The notes: a model not told the origin generated them from the sequence alone. Counted from the first letter of the stretch, positions 1 through 8,806 are shown. The stretch is DNA of 64,000 nt from Terrihabitans soli (GCF_014191545.1 NZ_AP023361.1:62001-126000); one strand, 5' to 3'. A program made the numbers and translations.

Positions 1-34
1 TAGGCGGGCTGTACCGCCTCAGGGAATGCGTAAC

Positions 35-631
35 ATGACCCGCCGCGCCACCATCGCTCGCAAGACGAGCGAGACCGACATATCGGTAACCGTGAACCTC
101 GACGGCCAAGGCCAGGCTAAGGTCTCGACCGGTATCGGCTTTTTCGATCACATGCTGGAGCTGCTCTCCCGCCATTCACTGATCGATCTCGAGGTGAAGG
201 CCAAAGGCGACACCCATATCGACTTCCATCACACGACCGAGGATGTCGGCATCGCGCTCGGCCAGGCCGTCAAACAGGCCCTGGGCGACATGAAAGGCAT
301 CACCCGTTATGCCGATTGCGCCCTGCCCATGGACGAGACTCTGACCCGCGTCGCCATCGACGTGTCGGGCCGGCCGTTCCTGGTCTGGAAGACGGAGTTC
401 CCGGCGCAGAAGGTCGGCGAGTTCGACACCGAGCTCGTGCGCGAATTCTTCCAGGGCTTTGCGACCCATGCGGCGGTGACGCTGCACGTGGAAACCCTAT
501 ATGGCGCCAATGCCCATCACGTGGCTGAAAGCTGTTTCAAGGGTCTCGCCCGCGTGCTGCGGACGGCTCTTGCCGTCGATCCCCGTACGGCGGATCGTGT
601 GCCCTCCACCAAAGGCAGCCTCGGCGGCTGA
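35..631 (+). CDS. hisB: imidazoleglycerol-phosphate dehydratase
   Basis: Dehydrates imidazole glycerol phosphate to imidazole acetol phosphate in histidine biosynthesis (cytoplasm). The 198-residue product is the normal size of the monofunctional enzyme, with no fused phosphatase. Metal-binding motifs are visible: HHTTED at residues 65-70 and HHVAE at 161-165, followed by the usual FKGLAR helix. The ATG at 35 is chosen over the in-frame ATG at 26 because AGGGA lies about nine bases before it and directly abuts the earlier one. It is the first gene seen of an operon running hisB-DUF2628-hisH-hisA-hisF-hisE-coaA; any upstream genes lie outside the window. Confidence 0.97.
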   Translation: MTRRATIARKTSETDISVTVNLDGQGQAKVSTGIGFFDHMLELLSRHSLIDLEVKAKGDTHIDFHHTTEDVGIALGQAVKQALGDMKGITRYADCALPMDETLTRVAIDVSGRPFLVWKTEFPAQKVGEFDTELVREFFQGFATHAAVTLHVETLYGANAHHVAESCFKGLARVLRTALAVDPRTADRVPSTKGSLGG

Positions 632-639
632 ACCGGTCT

Positions 640-1131
640 ATGCGTTTGTGGACGGTCTATGAGCCGCGCCATCCGGCAAATGCCGGAGAGCGCGCCGACA
701 AGACGCTTTTCATCAAGGACGGCTTTTCCTGGCCGGGCCTTTTCTTCTCGCTGTTCTGGCTTCTGATCCAGAGGCTGTGGCTCGGCGCGGCGGTCTTCGT
801 CGTGCTCGCCATGGCTGCCGCGCTCGTCGGCTCGCTCCTGCCGCTCAGCGACAATGCCGGCATGCTGCTGTCGCTGCTCGTCAATCTTTGGGTCGGGTTC
901 GACGGCAACGACATGCGCCGCCGCAAGCTTTTGAAGAAAGGCTATGCGCAGGCGGGCAGCGTTCTCGCCAAGACGCAGGCCGAGGCGGAAGAGATTTTCT
1001 TTGCCAGCCGCAGCGCGCCGGATGATGAGCCGGTGGTGCACGCGCCGCCGCGCAGAACAAACTTCTCGGCCAGCGATGACGCGCTCGGTTTCTTCCCGAG
1101 GCCCTCCCCCAGATCTGGCGGCGTCTCGTGA
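640..1131 (+). CDS. DUF2628 family membrane protein
   Basis: A 163-residue protein of unknown function matching the DUF2628 family. The sequence shows a central pair of hydrophobic segments (roughly residues 28-65 and 67-90) after a polar N-terminus that includes the family-like [12 protein letters not shown] stretch, then a basic turn and a low-complexity polar tail. It sits 8 bp after hisB, and its stop overlaps the hisH GTG start (GTGA), so it is translationally coupled inside the his operon. This placement is common in Hyphomicrobiales, but no role in histidine synthesis is established. Family assignment is from recognition of the sequence; function is unknown. Confidence 0.85.
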   Translation: MRLWTVYEPRHPANAGERADKTLFIKDGFSWPGLFFSLFWLLIQRLWLGAAVFVVLAMAAALVGSLLPLSDNAGMLLSLLVNLWVGFDGNDMRRRKLLKKGYAQAGSVLAKTQAEAEEIFFASRSAPDDEPVVHAPPRRTNFSASDDALGFFPRPSPRSGGVS

Positions 1132-1760
1132 GCGTCGCTCTTGTCGATTACGGCGCCGGCAATCTCCGCTCGGCCGCGAAAGCCATTGAGGTCGCGGGCG
1201 GCAAGGTCGAGATCACCTCCGATCCCGAGCGTGTGCTGGCGGCTGATAGAATTGTTCTCCCCGGCGACGGCGCCTTTCCCGATTGCCGCAGAGGACTTGC
1301 CGCGGTCGATGGTCTCGATGAGGCGCTGACGGAGGCCGTGCGCAAAAAGGGCAAACCCTTTTTCGGAATTTGCATAGGGATGCAGCTTCTGGCCACCGAA
1401 GGCCTCGAGCATGAAGGCGCCAAAGGGCTCGACTGGATTTCCGGCAAGGTCGTGCGCATCGCGCCGAAGGACAAAGCGCTGAAGGTCCCGCATATGGGCT
1501 GGAACACGCTCGTCTCGCAGAAGAGCCATGCTCTGCTCGACGGCATCCCGCTCGGGCCGCAGGGCTTGCACGCCTTTTTCCTGCACGCCTTTCATTTTGT
1601 GCCGCAAAGCCAGGACGATGTGCTGGCGGTCGCCGATTATGGCGGCCCCGTCACGGCCATGGTCGCGCGCGGCAATATCGCCGGAACGCAGTTCCATCCC
1701 GAAAAGAGCCAGCGCCTCGGCCTTGCTCTGATCGCCAATTTCCTGAAATGGACGCCATGA
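1128..1760 (+). CDS. hisH: imidazole glycerol phosphate synthase, glutamine amidotransferase subunit
   Basis: Class I glutaminase subunit that supplies ammonia to HisF for closing the imidazole ring and releasing AICAR. The nucleophile Cys82 lies in GICIGMQ, and the other triad members, His190 and Glu192, lie in FHPEKSQ. Length (210 residues) is typical. It starts at GTG 1128, overlapping the stop of the DUF2628 gene, and its own stop overlaps the hisA ATG at 1757, so it is coupled on both sides. HisH works as a heterodimer with HisF, encoded two genes downstream. Confidence 0.97.
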   Translation: MSVALVDYGAGNLRSAAKAIEVAGGKVEITSDPERVLAADRIVLPGDGAFPDCRRGLAAVDGLDEALTEAVRKKGKPFFGICIGMQLLATEGLEHEGAKGLDWISGKVVRIAPKDKALKVPHMGWNTLVSQKSHALLDGIPLGPQGLHAFFLHAFHFVPQSQDDVLAVADYGGPVTAMVARGNIAGTQFHPEKSQRLGLALIANFLKWTP

Positions 1761-2491
1761 TCCTTTATCCGGCGATCGATCTGAAAAGCGGCGAGGTCGT
1801 GCGTCTGCGCCAGGGCGACATGGCGCAGGCGACCGTCTACGGCACCGATCCCGCGGCCACGGCCAAGGGCTTCCAGGATGCGGGCTTTGCCTGGATCCAT
1901 GTCGTCGATCTCGACGGCGCCTTTGCCGGCCAGACCGTCAATCTGCAGGCGGTCGAAGCCGTGCTCGATTGCGTGAACATCCCCGTCCAGCTCGGCGGCG
2001 GCATTCGCAACATGCAGGGTGTCGAAGGCTGGCTGAAGCGCGGCATCTCGCGCGTCATTTTAGGCACCGCCGCGGTCCGCGATCCCGATTTCGTCAAGCG
2101 CGCGGCAAAGGAATTTCCGGGCAAGGTTGCCGTCGGCATCGACGCCAAAGGCGGACGCGTCGCCGTCGAGGGCTGGGCGGAAGTCTCCGATCTCGCCTCG
2201 CTCGATCTTGCGAAGCGCTTTGAAGACGCCGGCATCGCCGCCATCATCTATACGGACATCGGCCGCGACGGCCTCTTGAAGGGCCTCGATTTCGACGGTA
2301 CGCGAACACTTGCTGAAGCTGTGTCCATACCCGTCATCGCCTCGGGCGGCCTCGCCGGCATCGAAGATGTAAAGACACTTCTGAAACCGAAAAACCGCGC
2401 CATTGCCGGCGCTATCACCGGCCGCGCGCTTTATGATGGGCGTCTCGACCCGCTTGAGGCCGTGGCGTTGACGCGGAGTGTCGCGCAATGA
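1757..2491 (+). CDS. hisA: ProFAR isomerase (phosphoribosylformimino-AICAR ribotide isomerase)
   Basis: A (beta/alpha)8-barrel enzyme that isomerises ProFAR to PRFAR by an Amadori rearrangement in histidine synthesis. The 244-residue protein begins MILYPAIDL, and the catalytic acid/base aspartates are Asp8 and Asp129 (in VGIDAKGG). The two half-barrel phosphate-binding motifs, LGGGIRN near residue 80 and the ASGGL stretch near 195, are present. I choose ATG 1757 (ATGA overlap with the hisH stop) rather than the ATG three codons earlier, because family members begin at this point. Its stop overlaps the hisF start in the same way. Confidence 0.97.
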   Translation: MILYPAIDLKSGEVVRLRQGDMAQATVYGTDPAATAKGFQDAGFAWIHVVDLDGAFAGQTVNLQAVEAVLDCVNIPVQLGGGIRNMQGVEGWLKRGISRVILGTAAVRDPDFVKRAAKEFPGKVAVGIDAKGGRVAVEGWAEVSDLASLDLAKRFEDAGIAAIIYTDIGRDGLLKGLDFDGTRTLAEAVSIPVIASGGLAGIEDVKTLLKPKNRAIAGAITGRALYDGRLDPLEAVALTRSVAQ

Positions 2492-3264
2492 GCCTGAAAA
2501 TCCGCATCATTCCGTGCCTCGATGTGAAAGACGGCCGCGTCGTCAAAGGCGTGCAATTTCTTGACCTGGTGGACGCCGGAGATCCGGTCGAAAGCGCGAA
2601 AGCCTATGATGCGGCGGGCGCCGACGAGCTCTGCTTTCTCGACATCACCGCGAGCCATGAAGAGCGCGCGATCCTGCTCGATGTCGTCGCCCGTACCGCC
2701 GAGAACTGCTTCATGCCCGTCACCGTCGGCGGCGGTGTACGTACGGTCGAGGATGTGCGCAATCTGATGCTCGCCGGCGCCGACAAAGTGTCGATCAATT
2801 CGGCCGCTGTCGCCGACCGTTCGATCGTCGGCCGTTCGGCGGACAAATTCGGCGCCCAGGCCATCGTCGTCGCGGTCGATGCCAAAAAGGTCGCGGACGG
2901 CAAATGGGAGATCTTCACCCATGGCGGCCGCAGGCCCACCGGGCTCGACGCAATCGAGTATGCACGGGAAGTTGCAGCGCTCGGCGCCGGCGAAATTCTT
3001 CTGACCTCGATGGATCGCGACGGCACCAAGGATGGTTATGACCTCGCGCTGACCCGGGCGGTCGCGGACGCGGTCCCGGTGCCGGTCGTTGCCTCCGGCG
3101 GGGTCGGTGCGCTGGATCATTTTGTGTCGGGCGTCCGCGAGGGCCACGCCTCGGCGGTGCTGGCCGCCAGCGTTTTCCATTTCGGCACCTTTTCCGTCCA
3201 GGATGTGAAGGACCATATGGCGAAAGCCGGCCTTGCCGTCCGGCGCGATCCGGGCCGGAGCTAA
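2488..3264 (+). CDS. hisF: imidazole glycerol phosphate synthase, cyclase subunit
   Basis: Cyclase barrel that converts PRFAR plus HisH-derived ammonia to imidazole glycerol phosphate and AICAR. At 258 residues it has normal length, with the characteristic start [15 protein letters not shown] and the catalytic aspartates Asp12 and Asp131 (VVAVDAKK). The phosphate-gripping VGGGVRT and VASGGVG loops are intact. It is a homologue of HisA, encoded immediately upstream with an ATGA overlap. The 10-bp gap to hisE carries a good ribosome-binding site. Confidence 0.97.
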   Translation: MSLKIRIIPCLDVKDGRVVKGVQFLDLVDAGDPVESAKAYDAAGADELCFLDITASHEERAILLDVVARTAENCFMPVTVGGGVRTVEDVRNLMLAGADKVSINSAAVADRSIVGRSADKFGAQAIVVAVDAKKVADGKWEIFTHGGRRPTGLDAIEYAREVAALGAGEILLTSMDRDGTKDGYDLALTRAVADAVPVPVVASGGVGALDHFVSGVREGHASAVLAASVFHFGTFSVQDVKDHMAKAGLAVRRDPGRS

Positions 3265-3274
3265 GGGGATAGCC

Positions 3275-3607
3275 ATGGCTAAGTGGGAAATGGGTTTCGA
3301 TCTCTCCGCGCTGGAAGCCCTCGTCAATGAGCGGGCCACGGCCGATCCTGCGTCATCCTATACCCGCCAGCTTCTGGACTCAGGGGTAGAGAAGTGTGCA
3401 AAAAAGCTGGGCGAGGAGGCAGTTGAGGCGGCTCTCGCGGCGGTCATGGACGACCGTGAGGGGCTCACCAAGGAATCGGCCGATGTGCTGTTCCATCTGC
3501 TCGTCGTGCTCAAAGCGCGCGGCATTCCCCTTGCAGATGTCTATGCCGAGCTGAAATCGCGCCAGGCCCAATCGGGTCTTGCCGAAAAAGCGGCACGACG
3601 TGGGTAG
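3275..3607 (+). CDS. hisE: phosphoribosyl-ATP diphosphatase
   Basis: Hydrolyses phosphoribosyl-ATP to phosphoribosyl-AMP and pyrophosphate, the second step of histidine biosynthesis. The 110-residue all-alpha MazG-like protein shows [11 protein letters not shown], the metal-binding GEEAVEAAL helix and the [11 protein letters not shown] helix. The ATG at 3275 follows AAGGGGA at good spacing; an upstream in-frame ATG at 3233 lies inside hisF and is unlikely. It stands alone, without a HisI fusion. A second HisE-like gene lies at 51565-51924 on the other strand; this one is the canonical copy because of its operon position. Confidence 0.95.
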   Translation: MAKWEMGFDLSALEALVNERATADPASSYTRQLLDSGVEKCAKKLGEEAVEAALAAVMDDREGLTKESADVLFHLLVVLKARGIPLADVYAELKSRQAQSGLAEKAARRG

Positions 3608-3617
3608 GGGGTACATC

Positions 3618-4568
3618 GTGGACGTTCTCGCCGCCAAACCGGAATCTCCATACCGGGTGTTTTCCCGCGAGGAATGGGCGTCCTTGCGCGCCGACACGCC
3701 TCTGACCTTGTCGGAAGCCGATGTTGCCCGTCTGCGCTCGCTCGACGATCCGGTCGATCTGAAAGAGGTCGAGCAGATCTATCTGCCGATCTCGCGTCTT
3801 TTGGCTCTCTATGTCGAAGCCACTCAGGGCCTGTTCCGCGCCACGCGCAGCTTCCTCGGCTCGAACGGCGCCAAGGTCCCCTACATTATCGGCATTGGCG
3901 GCTCGGTCGCGGTCGGCAAGTCCACGACCTCGCGCCTGTTGCAGGCGCTGCTGCACCGCTGGCCGAACATGCCCAAAGTGTCTCTGGTCACGACCGACGG
4001 CTTTCTTCTGCCCAATGCGGTGCTCGAGGCCGAGGGCCTCATGGCGCGCAAGGGCTTTCCGGAAAGCTACGATCTTGCGGCGCTCCTGCGATTTATGTCG
4101 GATATCAAAGCCGGCAAAGGCCGCGTCACGGCGCCGGTCTATTCGCATCTGACTTATGACGTCATGCCGGGCGCCGAAGTCGTCGTCGATCATCCGGACA
4201 TCCTGATCCTCGAAGGGCTTAACGTGCTGCAGGCCGGCCGGCCGAAAGGCGCCAAGGCCTCGCCCTTCGTGTCGGACTTCTTCGATTTCTCGATCTTCAT
4301 CGATGCCGACGAGCAGCTGATCCACGACTGGTATGTCGAGCGCTTCCTGCATTTGCGCGAAAGCGCCTTCCGCGATCCGCAAAGCTTCTTCAACCGCTAT
4401 GCCTCGCTGCCGGAAGAAGATGCGCGCAAAAAGGCCGAAGGCCTCTGGGCCAAGATCAACCTGCCGAACCTGCGCGACAACATCCTGCCGACCCGCCAGC
4501 GGGCGAGCCTCGTCCTGCGCAAGGGCGCCGACCACCGCGTCGAGGAAGTCGCGCTCCGGAAGCTCTGA
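3618..4568 (+). CDS. coaA: type I pantothenate kinase
   Basis: Phosphorylates pantothenate, the first and usually rate-limiting step of coenzyme A synthesis. With the GTG start at 3618 the protein is 316 residues, the length I recall for E. coli CoaA, and the P-loop [10 protein letters not shown] falls at residues 94-103 with Lys101 in the equivalent position. A TAGGGGG ribosome-binding site precedes the GTG. An ATG further upstream (3579) would overlap hisE and add 13 unlikely residues. It is the last gene of the his operon, a common arrangement in Hyphomicrobiales, and converges on the transpeptidase gene with a 3-bp gap. Confidence 0.95.
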   Translation: MDVLAAKPESPYRVFSREEWASLRADTPLTLSEADVARLRSLDDPVDLKEVEQIYLPISRLLALYVEATQGLFRATRSFLGSNGAKVPYIIGIGGSVAVGKSTTSRLLQALLHRWPNMPKVSLVTTDGFLLPNAVLEAEGLMARKGFPESYDLAALLRFMSDIKAGKGRVTAPVYSHLTYDVMPGAEVVVDHPDILILEGLNVLQAGRPKGAKASPFVSDFFDFSIFIDADEQLIHDWYVERFLHLRESAFRDPQSFFNRYASLPEEDARKKAEGLWAKINLPNLRDNILPTRQRASLVLRKGADHRVEEVALRKL

Positions 4569-4571
4569 GCT

Positions 4572-5111
4572 TCAGCGCACCACCATCACCGTTTCGGGCC
4601 CGAGCAGCGGCAGCAGCTTTTCCATGTCCTGGCGGCGGAGCGCGACGCAGCCCTCGGTCGGTTTGAAGCCGGCCAGCCCATCTGATCTTGCCAGGTGCAT
4701 GAAGATGGCCGAGCCGCGGCCCTGAAATCGCGGCCGGTCGTTCCAGCCGAGTTCGACAACGAAGTCATAGACATCGTCATCCCGCCACAGCTTTTCATGC
4801 GAGGCCGGGTAAGGCGCGGTGACCGGGCGGTTATAATTGCGGTCGCCGGGGGCATCGCACCACAGATCGTCAGGCCGGATCGCCCGGTGCGGAAGGCGGG
4901 TTCGCGGCGGCCTCACTTTGTCCGGGCGGTACCAGAGGCCGCGCAGCGGCAGGGTCCCGCGCGGGGTGCCGCCATCGCCCTCTTTCTTCGCGTTCCGGCC
5001 GACGACGCCTGAACGGCCGAGCGCAACGGGCAGGCGCAAGGGGCCTGCAACCAGAAGGCCGCGATGGCCGCCGCGTGGGATAACGTGGATATGCCGAAGA
5101 ATTCGGGACAG
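4572..5111 (-). CDS. L,D-transpeptidase (YkuD) family protein
   Basis: A small YkuD-fold protein. The catalytic-cysteine motif is in TEGCVAL close to the C-terminus, with the upstream substrate-side histidine in FMHLAR. The N-terminal part (RHIHVIPRGG...GLLVAGP) resembles the compact alphaproteobacterial members of about 165-180 residues, which I know as short L,D-transpeptidase-like proteins with no obvious signal peptide. The start is uncertain: no ATG or GTG lies near the expected point, so the coordinate given uses an in-frame CTG just before the conserved block; a TTG at 5039 would cut into the domain. It likely acts on peptidoglycan crosslinks, but this is inferred from family. Confidence 0.75.
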   Translation of the reverse strand: MSRILRHIHVIPRGGHRGLLVAGPLRLPVALGRSGVVGRNAKKEGDGGTPRGTLPLRGLWYRPDKVRPPRTRLPHRAIRPDDLWCDAPGDRNYNRPVTAPYPASHEKLWRDDDVYDFVVELGWNDRPRFQGRGSAIFMHLARSDGLAGFKPTEGCVALRRQDMEKLLPLLGPETVMVVR

Positions 5112-5202
5112 TTTAGAGTTCCGTGTGAGACGTTCGACGGGTTGCGCCGGGGCGGCGCCGTGTTTAACTCCACCGGGCCGGCAGACGGCAGGGAGACATA
5201 CT

Positions 5203-5889
5203 ATGGCAGCGGCGCGCAAGATTCTCGTCGTCGAGGACGATGCGGAGCTGCGCGAGGCCCTGACCGAACAGATTGCCCTGGAAGACGAATTTGCCCCGGT
5301 CACGGCGGCGAACGCGTCGGAGGCGGTCGATACTCTCAAGACCAGCCATATGGATCTCGTGCTGATGGATGTCGGCCTGCCCGATATGGACGGCCGCGAG
5401 GCGGTGAAGATCATCCGCGCCAATGGCTATAAAGGCCCGGTCATCATGCTGACCGGCCATGATAGCGAAGCCGATACGATCCAGGGCCTTGAGGCCGGCG
5501 CCAATGATTATGTGGCGAAGCCCTTCCGGTTCGCCGTTCTTCTCGCCCGCATCCGCGCCCAGCTGCGCAGCCACGAGGCCAGCGAAGACGCCGTGCTGTC
5601 GATCGGCACCTACACCTTCCGTCCGGCGACCAAACTTCTGACCACCGATCGCGGCTCGAAAGTGCGGCTGACGGAAAAGGAAACTTCGATCCTGCGCTAT
5701 CTCTACCGCGCTGGCGGCAAGGTCATCGGCCGCGATGAGCTGTTGCAGGAGGTCTGGGGCTACAATGCCGAGGTCACGACGCATACGCTCGAAACGCATA
5801 TCTACCGGCTGCGTCAGAAGATCGAGAAGGACCCGTCCAACGCGGCCCTTCTTGTGACGGAAGCCGGCGGCTACAAACTGGTGCCGTAA
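5203..5889 (+). CDS. OmpR-family response regulator (orphan)
   Basis: A two-domain DNA-binding response regulator of 228 residues. The receiver domain (about 5-120) has the acidic pocket EDD at 11-13, phosphoacceptor Asp56 in LVLMDVGLPDMDG, the conserved Thr in MLTGHD and Lys in VAKPF. The winged-helix output domain (about 130-228) ends in the usual LETHIYRLRQKIE recognition helix and GGYKLV hairpin. The ATG at 5203 follows GGGAGA. No histidine kinase is adjacent; the next gene, 16 bp away, is a cyclic-nucleotide-binding-domain protein probably co-transcribed with it. The target genes and signal are unknown. Confidence 0.92.
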   Translation: MAAARKILVVEDDAELREALTEQIALEDEFAPVTAANASEAVDTLKTSHMDLVLMDVGLPDMDGREAVKIIRANGYKGPVIMLTGHDSEADTIQGLEAGANDYVAKPFRFAVLLARIRAQLRSHEASEDAVLSIGTYTFRPATKLLTTDRGSKVRLTEKETSILRYLYRAGGKVIGRDELLQEVWGYNAEVTTHTLETHIYRLRQKIEKDPSNAALLVTEAGGYKLVP

Positions 5890-5905
5890 GGACCGCAGGG
5901 ACTCG

Positions 5906-6373
5906 ATGAGTCTGGACGACAACATCCGCGCTTTGGCGCGCACTCCGGTTCTCGCCGATATTGGGCGCGATGCGCTGCGCCTTCTTGCCTTCTCGGTGGA
6001 AGAGATCGAGCTGCGCTCCGGCGATCTTCTGTTCGAGAACGGCGAAGAGGCGGACGGCGCCTATTGCGTGATCCGCGGCCGCATCCGCCTCGATTCCGGC
6101 AAGGGCGAAGCCAAGACCGTCGGCCGCGGCGCTTTGATCGGCGAGCTGGCTTTGATCGTCGAAACCGAGCGACCCTGCGAGGCGGTCGCCATCGAAGACA
6201 CGAAACTTCTGTCGATCCCGCGCCCGGTCTTCCGCAAAGTGCTCGAAGAATTTCCGGCCATCGCCAAGCAGATGAGGCATAGGCTGTCCGGCAAGCTGCG
6301 CGCCGAGCATGCGGCGCTGGAGCGGCTTCAGAGCCAGATCGACCGGCTTCCCGGCGCCAAGGCCGAGAACTAG
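5906..6373 (+). CDS. stand-alone cyclic nucleotide-binding domain protein
   Basis: A 155-residue protein that is essentially one Crp-like cNMP-binding beta-roll: residues about 10-125 run from PVLADIGRDALRLL through SGDLLFENGEEADGAYCVIRGRIRL to GALIGELALIVETERPC. The phosphate-binding cassette appears as GELALIVETERPC. There is no helix-turn-helix after the roll, only a short helical tail, so it is not a transcription factor of the Crp type. It directly follows the OmpR-type regulator and may modulate it, but that is inference from adjacency. Its stop overlaps the convergent VOC gene stop by four bases (CTAG). Confidence 0.85.
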   Translation: MSLDDNIRALARTPVLADIGRDALRLLAFSVEEIELRSGDLLFENGEEADGAYCVIRGRIRLDSGKGEAKTVGRGALIGELALIVETERPCEAVAIEDTKLLSIPRPVFRKVLEEFPAIAKQMRHRLSGKLRAEHAALERLQSQIDRLPGAKAEN

Positions 6374-6717
6374 GCCGTCGGGCTTCCGAAGCTCAAGAGA
6401 TAGCCGTTCGGATCCTTGATCGCGAATTCGGTCATGCCGTAGGGCATTTTCTCAGGCCCCCATTCGGCTTCGCAATTGTCCTTGAGCGCGGCCCATACGG
6501 ATGGCGCGTCATCGACGTAGAAATATTGCGTCGCGGTGGCGTGCGGCTCGCCGAGATGATCGTTGTTCATGAACATGATCGTCGCGCCGTCGCGGGTCAG
6601 GCGGCACCAGCCCTCGGCCTGTTCTTCGCACGTGAAGCCGAGAACGGTCTCGTACCATGCGCGGGTCTTCTCGATCTCGCGTGTCTGCAGCATCGGCACC
6701 AGTGATTTGAAGCGCAT
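6370..6717 (-). CDS. VOC family (glyoxalase/bleomycin resistance-like) protein
   Basis: A 115-residue single-module vicinal-oxygen-chelate fold protein: RFKSLVPMLQTREIEKTRAW at the start, LGFTCEEQAEGWCRLT in the middle, and the closing MTEFAIKDPNGYLLSFG, which is the standard VOC C-terminal strand motif. Proteins this size dimerise to make the metal or ligand site. The substrate cannot be told; it could be a dioxygenase-like, thiol-transferase-like or binding protein. It lies on the minus strand 54 bp downstream of xth and converges on the cNMP-domain gene. Confidence 0.88.
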   Translation of the reverse strand: MRFKSLVPMLQTREIEKTRAWYETVLGFTCEEQAEGWCRLTRDGATIMFMNNDHLGEPHATATQYFYVDDAPSVWAALKDNCEAEWGPEKMPYGMTEFAIKDPNGYLLSFGSPTA

Positions 6718-6771
6718 CGAGCCTTCTCCTCTGCGAGCCGGAGCTAATCGGTTTTTCGGTTCTTTGGCCAG

Positions 6772-7572
6772 CTACTTGAAGCTTGCGACCAGCGGCACGT
6801 GATCGGACGGACGCTCCCAGCTGCGCGCCGGTTTCAGAATGTCGATCTCGCCGATCCGCTGCCCCAGATCCTGCGACACCCAGATATGGTCGAGCCTGCG
6901 GCCGCGATTGGATTTTTCCCAATCCTGCGCGCGGTAGCTCCACCAGGTGTAGACGCGTTCGGGCTCGGGCTTCTTTGTGCGCACCGCATCGACCCAGCGG
7001 CCTTCTTCGATGATCGCGTTCATGCGGTCGGTTTCGGCCGGCGTGTGCGAGACGACGCCGAGCATCTGTTTGTGGCTCCACACATCGTCGGGCAGCGGCG
7101 CGACATTCAGATCGCCGACGAGAATCGTCTTCTCGTGCGCGGAGCCCTTGGTCCAGCTCCGCATCTCATCGAGATAAGCAAGCTTGTGCGCGAACTTCTC
7201 ATTCGCTGCGGGATCGGGAATATCGCCGCCCGCCGGCACATAGAAATTATGCAGATGCACGCCGTCGGCCTTGCCCTCGCCGAACGTCACGGCGATGTGG
7301 CGGGCGTCTTCCTTGCCGCCGAATCGGAACCGGTCGACATGGCGGAACGGCAGGCGCGAGAGGATGGCGACGCCGTGATAGCCCTTCTGGCAGGTCATGG
7401 CCGCGTGCGTGTAGCCGCGCGCATTGAACGCCGAGAGCGGAAACTGGCCCTCAAGGCACTTCGTCTCCTGCAGACAGATGACGTCGGGCGCCGTCTCGTC
7501 GAGAAGGCGGGCTACGAGATCGATGCGCAGGCGCACCGAATTGATGTTCCAGGAAGCGAGCTTGATCGGCAT
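6772..7572 (-). CDS. xth: exodeoxyribonuclease III (AP endonuclease)
   Basis: Mg-dependent endonuclease/exonuclease/phosphatase-fold enzyme of 266 residues that cleaves at abasic sites and trims 3' ends in base-excision repair. Start MPIKLASWNINSVRLR, LQETK near residue 36, the GDLNVAP catalytic loop and the closing DHVPLVA motif are all present. The ATG at 7572 is selected because the family begins at this MPIKLASWN; the longer open frame adds 16 unrelated residues. It is preceded by the structured intergenic region that I propose encodes a small RNA. Confidence 0.95.
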   Translation of the reverse strand: MPIKLASWNINSVRLRIDLVARLLDETAPDVICLQETKCLEGQFPLSAFNARGYTHAAMTCQKGYHGVAILSRLPFRHVDRFRFGGKEDARHIAVTFGEGKADGVHLHNFYVPAGGDIPDPAANEKFAHKLAYLDEMRSWTKGSAHEKTILVGDLNVAPLPDDVWSHKQMLGVVSHTPAETDRMNAIIEEGRWVDAVRTKKPEPERVYTWWSYRAQDWEKSNRGRRLDHIWVSQDLGQRIGEIDILKPARSWERPSDHVPLVASFK

Positions 7573-7639
7573 GAGAGGCCAGACAGATAGGCGGTTCGCG
7601 CGCATCGCGCCAGACGGCAAAACGAAGCCCTGAAAAGCG

Positions 7640-7768
7640 AAACGCCCGGTCTGGGGGGAGACCGGGCGCCCAACGCTACTCTGTGCGTTCCGCCGGGAGG
7701 GTTTACCGGCGGGTGCAATCGCGCCCGGGTGGAGACGGGGGCACCACGGGGAAAAGGGCGCGTCGCTT
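7640..7768 (-). ncRNA. candidate small structured RNA between lolA and xth
   Basis: Four consecutive perfect stem-loops can be read on the minus strand: a 7-bp stem pairing 7720-7726 with 7756-7762, a 7-bp stem pairing 7690-7696 with 7706-7712, a 5-bp stem pairing 7672-7676 with 7685-7689, and a 10-bp GC stem pairing 7643-7652 with 7659-7668, followed by TTTCGCTTTT. A promoter-like TTGAAT-N16-TATCTG ends just before the first stem. This gives a predicted transcript of about 130 nt. Two loops are C-rich on the RNA (CCCCCC and UAAACCCUC). I recognise no known family. It could instead be the 3' untranslated region of lolA. Confidence 0.5.
7643..7668 (-). terminator. Rho-independent terminator (minus strand)
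   Basis: A perfect 10-bp stem CGCCCGGTCT / AGACCGGGCG with a six-base loop is followed on the minus strand by TTTCGCTTTT. It ends either the candidate small RNA or lolA read-through. Confidence 0.7.
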
Positions 7769-7774
7769 AAGGTT

Positions 7775-7802
7775 CAGATATGGGTGCGGCGTACTTATTC
7801 AA
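7775..7802 (-). promoter_or_regulatory. possible sigma70-type promoter of the candidate small RNA
   Basis: On the minus strand TTGAAT (7802-7797) and TATCTG (7780-7775) are separated by 16 bp, and a start site about seven bases on would fall at the base of the first RNA stem. The matches are partial (four of six and three of six), so the call rests mainly on position. Confidence 0.35.
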
Positions 7803-7855
7803 CACGAACCCTGTTCACGAGGCCGTGAGGCTAATTTCGCTGCAAAAACCGACGC

Positions 7856-8806
7856 TTAGTTGCGGGTAATCTCGCGCGTGTAGTCGACGGCGAAGAGTTT
7901 TTCGTCCGGACGTGTCGCGGTGTCGAGTTCGGAAACGGCGACCGTCGTGTCGAGCCCCTGCGGATCGGTGATCGTCCACTGCTTGAGCTCGAAATTCTTC
8001 TGATCCTGCGTGCCGAACACGATGAGGACGCGGGCTTTGCCGCCGAAGGTCGTGTCTTCCTCAAGCGCGACGCTGACGAGCCCAGGCTCTTCATAGACGG
8101 CAACGACCTTCGAATCGCGCGACAGGTCGAGATTGTTGTCGAGCAGGAATTTCAGCGGCGTCTGGTTCAGCGGATAGACATCCTGCGTCGCGAGCTTGCG
8201 GTCGCGCACGACGAGCGATTTGCCGTCGGCGATGATGTCGGTGGTCGAGGGCCGCTGATAATAGAAGCGAATCTTGCCCGGCTTCTGCAGGAAGAATTTT
8301 CCGCCGGCCTTCGAGCCGTCGGGACCGACCTGCGTGAAATTGCCGACCAGGGTGCGGATGCCGTTGAAATAGACATTCACCTTCGCGAGCGTCTGCTCCT
8401 GCGTCGGCGGGCCGGCCGGGGTCGCGATGGCGACGGTCGTAGTGTCGGTGGCGGGCGTTGCGAGATCGAGCGGCGCACCGGGATCGGCCGTGGGCGGCGT
8501 TTCAGCTCCCTGAGCTGAAGGCGGCGGCGCTTCGACGACAGGTTCGGGAGCGGCCGGAGCTGCCGCGACCGGAGCCGGCGCCAGGGCGGCCGGGGGTGTC
8601 GCAGGAGGCGTGGCGGACGGCGTCGTCGAGGGTGTGAAAGCGGCCGGAATTCCGGCAACGGGAGCCGGGACCTGTGGCGGAAGATTGCTCTTCAGATGCG
8701 GCGGGCGCGGCCGCGGATTCGGCACGCCCTGCGCCGAGGCCGGCGCGGCAAAGCCGGCGGCCAGGGCCGAAGTCACGGAAATATAAAAGAACTTACGCAA
8801 GAGCAT
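7856..8806 (-). CDS. lolA: outer-membrane lipoprotein carrier protein LolA family, with long Pro/Ala linker
   Basis: Periplasmic lipoprotein chaperone-type protein of 316 residues. The start MLLRKFFYISVTSALAAGF and the AAPASAQG site form a good signal peptide (cleavage after about residue 24). Residues about 25-140 are an unusually long proline/alanine-rich linker. The LolA domain begins around KVNVYFNGIRTLVGNFTQVG and runs through GKFFLQKPGKIRFYY to the C-terminus. Typical LolA is about 200 residues, so the extra length is the linker. It lies downstream of ftsK on the same strand (91-bp gap), the conserved alphaproteobacterial arrangement. The ATG at 8806 is chosen because it begins the signal peptide. 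Confidence 0.88.
   Translation of the reverse strand: MLLRKFFYISVTSALAAGFAAPASAQGVPNPRPRPPHLKSNLPPQVPAPVAGIPAAFTPSTTPSATPPATPPAALAPAPVAAAPAAPEPVVEAPPPSAQGAETPPTADPGAPLDLATPATDTTTVAIATPAGPPTQEQTLAKVNVYFNGIRTLVGNFTQVGPDGSKAGGKFFLQKPGKIRFYYQRPSTTDIIADGKSLVVRDRKLATQDVYPLNQTPLKFLLDNNLDLSRDSKVVAVYEEPGLVSVALEEDTTFGGKARVLIVFGTQDQKNFELKQWTITDPQGLDTTVAVSELDTATRPDEKLFAVDYTREITRN

Noticed and set aside
7669-7712. Similarity of the intergenic segment to 4.5S SRP RNA (AACGCTACTCTGTG-like words)
   Set aside because: The conserved SRP core (GGTCAGG...GGAAGGAAGCAGCC-type) is absent, and the strong terminator is on the other strand.
7806-7816. GAAC-CCT-GTTC, LexA-like
   Set aside because: Spacing is three, not the alphaproteobacterial GTTC-N7-GTTC, and it lies after the lolA stop with no SOS gene controlled from it.
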